A DNA stretch of 64,000 nt, taken from contig JAETXT010000003.1 of assembly GCA_019188255.1 (NCBI GenBank), positions 5,580,001-5,644,000 on the forward strand. The letters are read 5' to 3'. The first letter of the stretch is position 1, and the number at the start of each line of letters is the position of its first letter. The notes beneath the pieces are model-generated. The model ran no database searches. It had not been told where the DNA came from and was given only the letters and a program-made list of their open reading frames with translations. The position numbers and the translations under genes were made by a program. Positions 56,937 to 64,000 of this stretch are shown in pieces. The stretch comes from Verticillium longisporum. Its lineage: Eukaryota; Ascomycota; Sordariomycetes; Glomerellales; Plectosphaerellaceae.

Positions 56937-58003
56937 TCAGTCTCTCCATTTGATATGTACCTCGTCTGTCCTGAACCGCTGCGTGCACTGGCTGTCCTCG
57001 AGCGGCGTGCGAAAGCCCGTATTGTACGCCAGCAGACCGGCGTGGGCAATCATGATGCCGTTGTCGATGCAGAACCTCTCGTCGGTGGCGTAGACGCTGC
57101 CGCCGCGGTCGCGGGCCATGAGCCCCATCATCTCCTGGGGGCGCTCGTTGCAGCCGACGCCGCCGACGATGAGGACCTGGCTGCTGCCGACGTGGGCCAT
57201 GGCGCGCTCGGTAATCTCGACGAGCATGGCGGAGCCGGTCTCCTGCACGGTGAGGGAGGGGTCCTCGGGCGTGAAGGGCAGGGGTCGTCGCCGCGGGCGC
57301 GGGCGGCGTGCATCTGGGCGGCGAGCACGTCGGCGCTCGCGAGGATGCCGGAGAAGGAGCAGTCCATGCCCTTGACGGCGTAGGGCAGGTCGAGCAGGCG
57401 GCGGCCCCGCTTGGCGAGCTGCTCAATGTTGTAGCCGGGGGCCGGGTCGTTGCTGATGGCGAGGGTGCGGGCGAAGCGGTCGAGGCAGTTGCCGACGGCG
57501 ATGTCGAGCGTCTCGCCAAAGATGCGGTAGCGCTGCTCGGCGTAGGCGATGACCTGCGAGTTGCCGCCGCTGACGTAGAGCACGACGGGGTTGGCGGCGC
57601 CCGTGATGGTGCGGCCCATCTCGATGTGGCCGACGCAGTGGTTGACGCCCACGAGCGGCAGGCCCCAGAGCAGCGCGAGCGTGCGCGCGCCGACGGCCAC
57701 CGACGCCAGCGGCGCGCCCATGCCGGGCCCCTGCGTGAAGCACACGCACGCGAGGTCGCCGGGCCCGACGCCCGCGTCGGCGAGCGCCCGCAGCGCCAGC
57801 GGCACAAAGTGGGCGCGGTGGTGCGCCGCCGTGTCCTTGGGCAGGAACCCCGTGCCTGGCGGGGACACGAACGTGTGGCGCACGTTGGAGAGGATCGTCG
57901 CCTCGCCGGTGGCAGCGTGGTGGATGACGCCGAGGCCGAGCTTGTTGGCCGAGCCCTCGCAGCCGAGCGCCAGGTGGCCCCCTGGAGGGAACTTGCGGGC
58001 CAT
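56937..58003 (-). CDS. KAE1: KAE1, tRNA N6-threonylcarbamoyladenosine synthase of KEOPS (apparent frameshift)
   Basis: This is the catalytic subunit of KEOPS/EKC, which makes t6A37 in tRNAs that read ANN codons. It is a single exon, 355 residues once repaired. Motifs include [25 protein letters not shown], the metal-binding [45 protein letters not shown] and, after the break, [14 protein letters not shown] and [11 protein letters not shown]. The frame breaks at the CCCC run (GGGG on the + strand, 57291-57294): it reads DDPCPS, whereas one added C gives [20 protein letters not shown], the expected path, and an exact multiple of three. The start at 58003 ([16 protein letters not shown] context) is preferred; an in-frame Met at 58093 would add 30 Pro/Ser-rich residues. 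No mitochondrial signal is obvious. Confidence 0.9.
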
Positions 58004-60111
58004 GGTGCGTTTGGAGGAGGATGGAGAGGGAGGTGAGCCGTTGACGTGAGAGAGTGGTCGTTTACGGGGGCTCTTGGGGGGTGAGGCGGGCATCGGGGGT
58101 GGGTATGTGTAAGCGGTCTCACGTCTTGCGCGTGTCTTCGCCAAAAGGAATCCAGATGGGTGTTGTGGCGTATTTTTCTCGTGTATTGATGGGTGTATAA
58201 AATTGTCGAGCTGAGTCTTGTCGTGAGTCTGGTGCAGTGGACAAATGCAGTAGCGAGGAGGGGCAATTTGTCCGATCATCTTTCATCGATAAGGCAGACG
58301 ATAGAGGGGCAGAAGTGGACATGCCCCCCAGGTAAGTTAAGTTGAGGTACCTGGGTACCGCGGCTTATGTCATCCCCGTCAGGCCCAGCACCCCGCTGGC
58401 GGCTGCTGACACAAGAGGCTCGGGGCCTGGCGCTCACTGGTGCCGGCGCTGGCGCTGCGCTGGCACTGGCGCAAAGGGTCCTCCCAGCGAAATGCTCGGT
58501 TTGGTCAAATCCCACACAAAGTGCCCGCGGCCAAGTGGATCTCACTACCGACACAACGCTCAACTGAACCCACCTCGTCTGCCCGCCCACCAAGCTTTCG
58601 ACAATTCCTTTCTCTTGTCACCGACTTTTATACCTCTCGCCGGCGTGTCTCAGAGACCATCATGCGTCTCTCGACGTCTGCTCCCGTCGCCAGAACGTCC
58701 CCAATGGGGTGCAAGCCCGCTTGCTGATCATGCCACGGCGCAGCACGGCGCACCGGAGTTATGGCCCATTCGGAGGTCCTGGTGCCGCTTCCCAACCACC
58801 ACGTCTGCTGGCCACACCACCCGCCAGCTCTTCTCTCCCCTCTTTCTCACGCCCTGAACACCTCTACCCCTCCTCCTCTGCTTCAGGAGACATGATTTCT
58901 GTGTCGATTCCTCTCTGCGCAATCCTCTCCACGGCCGGCGCAAGATCGACGTCGCATCCACAGTCGCACGTCGTCCCAACCGCCTGATGCCAAGCCAGCC
59001 TCGGGAAGATAGACCACACCACACGGCTGTGCCAAAACAAGATGGTTCTGAACAAGAGAGCCGCTTGTGTATCTTGTGTTGAGCTTGAGTCCTAGCATCA
59101 ACGCTACCGGCAGTGTCTCCCATCAGCCAGGAAGGCAACCCCGCTCGTGCTCTCCTGCGGTGCCGAGCCTGCTCCGGTGCGTGAGCAGCTTGGAAACCAA
59201 CATCCGTCTGTCGACTGCAAGCGAAAGGCGATAAGTCTTCCGGCGTTGAGCCACATGGCTTGCGTTCTGGCCTCGAGAAGCTTGCACTAGCTGGCGCATC
59301 GGCCTTCTTCTCTCGTCCTTCCATGCTTTCGTAAGCAATAGTGGCTCACGATGCACACATGCTGCTGTCGCCTGCGGATGCTCGTCAACAGCATGACATC
59401 GACATCAGCAGCAGCAGCAGATTCGCAGCAGCTGTGGAAGGTCCTCGCTGCATACGATGCAACTATACCAGCCAGTGGAGCCCTGGGCCATGTCCTGGTG
59501 TATTGGGTCGTTTGGTACGTACTCACGAGATGGACCAAGGAGGCAAGAAATGACTAACAACAAGACGTTGACAGGTGACGTCTTGCGAACCATGGCCAAA
59601 CTCAGTAAACCTCGAATATTCGAAGTAACGCACATCTGCGCATTCATGCCAGAGCAGCTGTGCGGGGTTGTTCCGAAGGCCACTTGCCGCCCGTCGACTG
59701 CTGGAGCTTCAGCGTGCGACACAAAGTTCATGCAAGCATCACTCCTCGCACACGGTCCGACAAACTCGTTGACGAACCACAAAACTTACAGACAAAAAGT
59801 CAAATACCAACATGTTTGTAATATTGCTTTGATGCATCTAAGATCTTCCGACCACAGACTACTTGCCGCCAACGCCGAACTGCAATGCAAACCCCGTGGT
59901 ACACTACACTACAGAGGGCCAATCCCAAACGCCACGCCACCGAAACCCCTTGCCGCCCGCCTGCCAGCCTGCCACCATTCGGCCGATATCCCAAAGCAAA
60001 AGAGAAGAGGGAAGAGAGCCCACACGAAGGACCCGGGTATAAACAGCTGCAACTATACACTTTCCACCAACACCGTTGCACTATGTGTGTGTGGAGGGAC
60101 CGCTCATCCGC
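58004..60111. other. Intergenic; KAE1 promoter and EPL1 3' region
   Basis: About 2.1 kb with no supported gene. A GAGGTACCTGGGTACC element lies at 58344-58359 near the KAE1 start, and a short CAG run near 59406-59420. The 276-codon frame from 59457 runs antisense into EPL1 and looks non-coding. Confidence 0.4.
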
Positions 60112-62051
60112 TCAAGACATCGCTCGAGCTTGTTGCGGGGTGGCCGAAGCCTGAGGAGCCTGTTGCGATGGCGCGTTGGGCTGCGGTGGTGGTTGCGGAA
60201 GCGCTGGTCTGTTCCCATTCGCTCCCGCACCCTGCGGCCCATTCGCACCTCCCTCTGCCGGCCCCACCGGTCGACGTGGGAAGATGAACGGCGAGAGAGG
60301 AATTGTTGCTCGGAACTTTAATGCACGAGTATCGAATGGATCAACCTCGTACACAGGAGGGTCCTCGTCGTCATCCTGGTCATATTTCCACCGGTCCGAG
60401 GCACCATCATCTTCTCTCGGCGGTGACGCCAACCCACGACGGTCGATCCACAGGCGGTTCAGGCGGCCAATGCGCCGACGGAACGCCGGCTGCTGTGTTG
60501 GTGGCTTTTCCTTGCCGCCGCCGCCGCCGCCGCCTGCCGTGAAGCGGAACATGGCCATGTCACGTTTATCTGCCGCCGGTGCAGGCTCATCGTCCACGTC
60601 CATGGCATCGGGGTCTTCCGATGTGGACGCGGGAGGCGTCATGAGATACTGCGTCTTGGCTGGTCGGAAGCTCACTTCCATGCCCTCATCCCTGACAGGG
60701 GACAAGGGGCCGCGTGTGAGATCGATGTGGTTCTGGTTCCACTTGCGGTGTGTCTGAACCTTCTGTTCCACGTCTGCACGAAGCTCGTTCTCCTTCTCCA
60801 ACAGCTTGTCTGCGAGCTGGACGAGATCGGCTTCCATAGTCCGACCATCTGGTCGGACAGCCATGCGCATGGCACTTCCAGGAGGGCGCTGCAGTGTCGG
60901 CGCATCTGCTGCCTTCCTCTTCTGTGGCTGTTGGGATGGTCAGCAGGATCATCGGCACGAAAGGTCAGAGAGAGACAACATACCTTGTTGTTGAAGAGGT
61001 CGTCGTCTTCGCCCTTGATACCCAGTTTGAGCTTCATCTCCTTGAGCTTAGCACGCTGCTCAAAGATCATGCGCTCTAGGTTCAAGAACTCGCGCTTCTG
61101 TACTTCTCTCTCGTAGGAGAGGATCACAAGCTGACGACCATCCTCTAGCTCCTTGCGTAACCTCTTGAGCTTCTCGGCGCTCTGGACGTCTCGTTGCCTC
61201 GTCTTGCGCGTCTGGCGGGCCTCACGTCGCCTGAAGCAGACGTAGGGGTCCGTATCATCGCTGTCTTGGTGAGTCTCAAACTTCAGGGTAGGGTGCAGCG
61301 GTTTGTTGGCAGATTCCTGCCGACGGGTCTTCCAATATTCATAGACCTGCTTCGCATGGTTCATGAACTTGGTCGATCCGAGCTGCTGCAGAGGTTGCAC
61401 CATCATGTCGTAGCCAACGACGGTGTTGTCTATGGAGGCAAAGGGTGCGTGCTCGGAGGCCATCTCCTCGAAGACGTCCATGATCTTTTCAAAGTCATCT
61501 TCGGAGAGCTGGCCCGCACCCTTTCTATTACTGTTGTACTTCTTCAGGTACTCATCGTCCTCTGTGGCCATGTCATACGCCACACCAATGCTCTCCTCCA
61601 CAGTCTGCGAGAAGCGGATGTATGAGTTGGGGAGCTGGTGGTGTCCCGGGTAGAGCTGGTCATAGTTGATGTCGCTCTCCTGGGGAGGCGGAACAGGAAT
61701 TTCCTGGTCATTGCTTGTGCCGGCCTCCTTGAGGATGGACTGCAAATGGTATTCCTGAGAGTCAAAGGTCAGTATGAGTGTATGCAATGATGTGCTATGA
61801 GTGAGAGTAAAAGTGGGGACATGTCAGGGACATGCCAAGCCATATCACGTGATATGGCATCGCAATATCAGAGTGATGAAAAACATGGACGGAGGCGGAC
61901 GTACGGTTTCCTCGGCGGCTTCGACGCCAGTAGCGATCTGGGTTTCGGTGGTCAAAGACTCATATTCGCTGGGGTCGATGTCGTCCTCCCTGAGGATAGG
62001 GAGGAGCGTCTTGACGCTGAGCTTTTTCACTCGCACCTTCCGGGTGGACAT
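60112..62051 (-). CDS. EPL1: Enhancer of polycomb-like protein 1 (NuA4 complex)
   Basis: EPL1 anchors the Esa1 histone acetyltransferase in the NuA4/piccolo complex in the nucleus. The exons are 62051-61905, 61754-60984 and 60921-60112, with introns of 150 and 62 nt and phase-0 joints, giving 575 residues. The N-terminal EPcA region starts RKVRVKKLSVKTLLPILRED, passes through YESLTTETQIATGVEAAEE, and continues in exon 2 with EYHLQSILKEAG. It includes PVPPPQESDINYDQLYPG and FEKIMDVFEEM and a basic, coiled part with YVCFRRREARQTRKTRQRD. The C-terminal part has RLNRLWIDRRG, a poly-Gly run and a Pro/Gln/Ala-rich end. Length and domain order match ascomycete Epl1. It is divergent from calcineurin B, 873 nt apart. 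Confidence 0.93.
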
Positions 62052-62924
62052 GGCGGTGAAGGGTGGCAGAAATGGCGCAATGCCAGCGGAAAAACCGCGT
62101 GAAAAATGGCTCAGGTCATAAACAACGGGCTGCTGTGTTCACCAGTGCACTTTTTGAGGATGAAAAAGGGCGTTTGTGATGCCGATTCGATGGCCGTTGT
62201 TGCGCTGGCCGATGAGGTGACGTTGGGGATGTTTTGCCGCGCGAAGAATTTTCGCTGGGTTCCGGTCGCCAGAACCAGTTGCCTTGGAGAAGGTCTGCGG
62301 GCGGCGACGTGTACTCTTGCGCGGTAATCTTGGTGGCGAGGTACTTGCTCCGCGCTCGGGCCACTTTTGTGTCGAGGGATTGGGTAGCTTGGGTGGCCGT
62401 CAATTACGCTTGCCTGAAATGGGCGCCTCTAAAAGGGGGCGGCCTCCGGTCACGTGCTGCCAGCTTGATATCAGAAGAGCACCAGGCCAGTTTGAATTGA
62501 TGTCCGTTTGCGTGCACTGAGCTTGCTTGATCATCACTATACAGCAGCGCAAGCTCTTAAAGCCTCAAATCATCGAAAGAATCAGTAGCATATCAACGGC
62601 GTAGCTGAGACTGGCGCATAACAGCCTTCCGGATCACGGTTCGGAGGTTGGTTATACGCATGGCTTTGGCCGGCGACGAGTGGTGGTCCGTGCAGTGCTG
62701 TCGAGGCCGGGGAGCAGGCTCAGGCTGTGACATGGTGCCTCCCACTATCCAGCTCTCCACAGCGCCAACTCCAACCACGACCTCGCCCTGACCTACCTCG
62801 TTCCCGACATTGAAACTTGCCCCGCGACCAACAACACTCGGGCGCCGGCCACCACAGAAACTCACACTCCTCTCTCCGCAAACCTGGACACCCAACACGA
62901 CTCGCGACTTCAACTCTCGACATC
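62052..62924. other. Divergent promoter region, EPL1 / calcineurin B
   Basis: About 870 nt between outward-facing genes, with no supported gene inside. The 3' half is C/A-rich leader sequence of the calcineurin B gene. Confidence 0.4.
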
Positions 62925-63717
62925 ATGGGCAACACCACTAGTGCCGTGTTGGACAACATTGTCCAGGGGTCCAACTGTGAGCCAAGCCCCTCCCCCACCA
63001 TGGACCCTTCCACCCCATTAGAGTCTCAGAGGCGCTGACCAGGCTTTTGATGGTGTTAGTCGATAGGGACGAAGTCGACCGTCTGCGAAAACGGTTCATG
63101 AAGCTCGATAAGGTGCGTTGGCTTTGTCCTACTACGGGTCGCTACAAATACTTGCCAGCCGCCCGAGTCCAGTTCCCCCCAATTTACCGCAGCTTGCTGA
63201 ACAGTCACCTTCCAGGACAACTCCGGCACCATCGAGCGCGACGAGTTCCTCAGCCTCCCCCAGATCTCCTCCAACCCCCTGGCGACAAGGTAGGCAACCA
63301 CCCGGCAATCTCGGTCAAAACCCCCCTCCTGCACCCATTCCCCAAGCTGACTGTTGTCCCCCGCATGGTAGAATGATCGCCATCTTCGACGAAGACGGCG
63401 GCGGCGACGTCGACTTTCAAGAGTTCGTCTCGGGCCTCAGCGCCTTCTCGTCCAAGGGCAACAAGGAGCAGAAGCTGCGGTTCGCCTTCAAGGTGTACGA
63501 CATTGACCGCGACGGCTACATCAGCAACGGCGAGCTCTTCATCGTGCTCAAGATGATGGTCGGCAGCAACCTCAAGGACCAGCAGCTCCAGCAGATTGTC
63601 GACAAGACCATCATGGAGGCGGATCTCGACAATGACGGCAAGATCAGCTTTGAGGAGTTCACCAAGATGGTGGAGAACACGGACGTCAGCATGAGCATGA
63701 CGCTCGATCAGTTCTAG
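62925..63717 (+). CDS. CNB1: Calcineurin regulatory subunit B
   Basis: This is the Ca2+-binding regulatory subunit of the phosphatase calcineurin, which acts with calmodulin in calcium and stress signalling. The exons are 62925-62976, 63060-63112, 63216-63289 and 63372-63717, encoding 174 residues, the normal family length. MGNTTSAV is a myristoylation signal. Four EF-hands are visible: [12 protein letters not shown], created across the second splice junction, then [24 protein letters not shown] and [12 protein letters not shown]. All four loops keep acidic residues at positions 1 and 12. All introns (83, 103 and 82 nt) have GT-AG ends, and the splice joints are fixed by the EF-hand sequence. 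Confidence 0.96.
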
Positions 63718-64000
63718 ACGACATCGACGAGGGGAGGAGTAAGGGATCGGTTGTGGAGCGGCTTGCAGGCGCAGGCGCTGTATATCGGGCGAGGGGAAGG
63801 CGCAGGGCGTGGAGGGCGGCGGCGACGAATCACACTCACGAGAAACGACACGAGAAGGACATGCTGGGGGGGGTTCTCTCCCCCAGGAGATCTCAACAAT
63901 GCAACCAATACCCCGAAACGAGGGCTACGTACTGGAACAACCATGGCGCGTCTCTAATGCTGCTTTCTGTGAACCTAAACTTGCTGCAGGCGAACGTGAT

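Noticed and set aside
59457..60287. 276-codon open frame on the + strand
   Set aside because: It runs antisense into the EPL1 3' end, has no recognisable domain and has mixed low-quality composition; probably chance in GC-rich DNA.

Overview
This is a gene-dense piece of nuclear DNA from a filamentous ascomycete, most likely a Sordariomycete and possibly Hypocreales. That placement rests on short 48-150 nt GT-AG introns with CTAAC-like branch sites, strong C/G bias at third codon positions, CT-rich leaders and familiar Pezizomycotina protein types. I could not run a search, so the species is unknown. There are no bacterial, viral, transposon or CRISPR features that I can support. I support 20 protein genes and one intron-containing tRNA-Asp.

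Layout: 1-2.2 kb holds nothing clear. A Zn2Cys6 regulator (2.2-4.3 kb, -) is followed by a ~6.9 kb stretch whose only supported gene is the tRNA-Asp. Then come a B-type cyclin (11.1-13.6 kb, +), the ER translocon TRAP-alpha subunit (14.6-15.5, +), an AT-hook protein (16.1-16.6, +), an aprataxin-like HNT3 (17.0-17.7, -), a DHX29/DHX57-like DEAH helicase (18.3-22.4, +), NADP-glutamate dehydrogenase (24.6-26.0, +), a large GMC oxidase / alpha-beta hydrolase fusion (29.2-33.6, +), a secreted GH78-like glycosidase (33.9-36.3, -), DNA polymerase delta catalytic subunit (36.8-40.2, -), a rhomboid protease (40.8-42.6, -), a small membrane protein (44.4-44.9, -), a stand-alone GARS (45.7-47.3, -), an asparaginase with ankyrin repeats (47.8-49.4, -), a BUR1/CDK9 kinase (50.9-53.1, +), an unrecognised membrane protein (53.4-54.1, -), the SNF1/AMPK beta subunit (55.1-56.6, +), KAE1 (56.9-58.0, -), EPL1 of NuA4 (60.1-62.1, -) and calcineurin B (62.9-63.7, +).

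Most genes are conserved housekeeping functions (cell cycle, replication, transcription elongation, chromatin, tRNA modification, DNA-end repair, nitrogen assimilation, signalling). They do not form an operon-like or biosynthetic unit.

The most notable pattern is that five conserved genes carry frame breaks repaired by adding one base to a run of 4-6 C or G. The repaired coding lengths are all exact multiples of three. Living cells could not easily tolerate all of these, so assembly undercalls are the simplest explanation. Two in-frame stops are different in kind. A TGA in POL3 falls exactly on the fourth cysteine of the [4Fe-4S] CysB motif, with an intact 31-residue tail beyond it. A TAG in BUR1 is followed by 85 open His/Gln-rich codons. 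Both deserve direct checking with RNA and resequencing.
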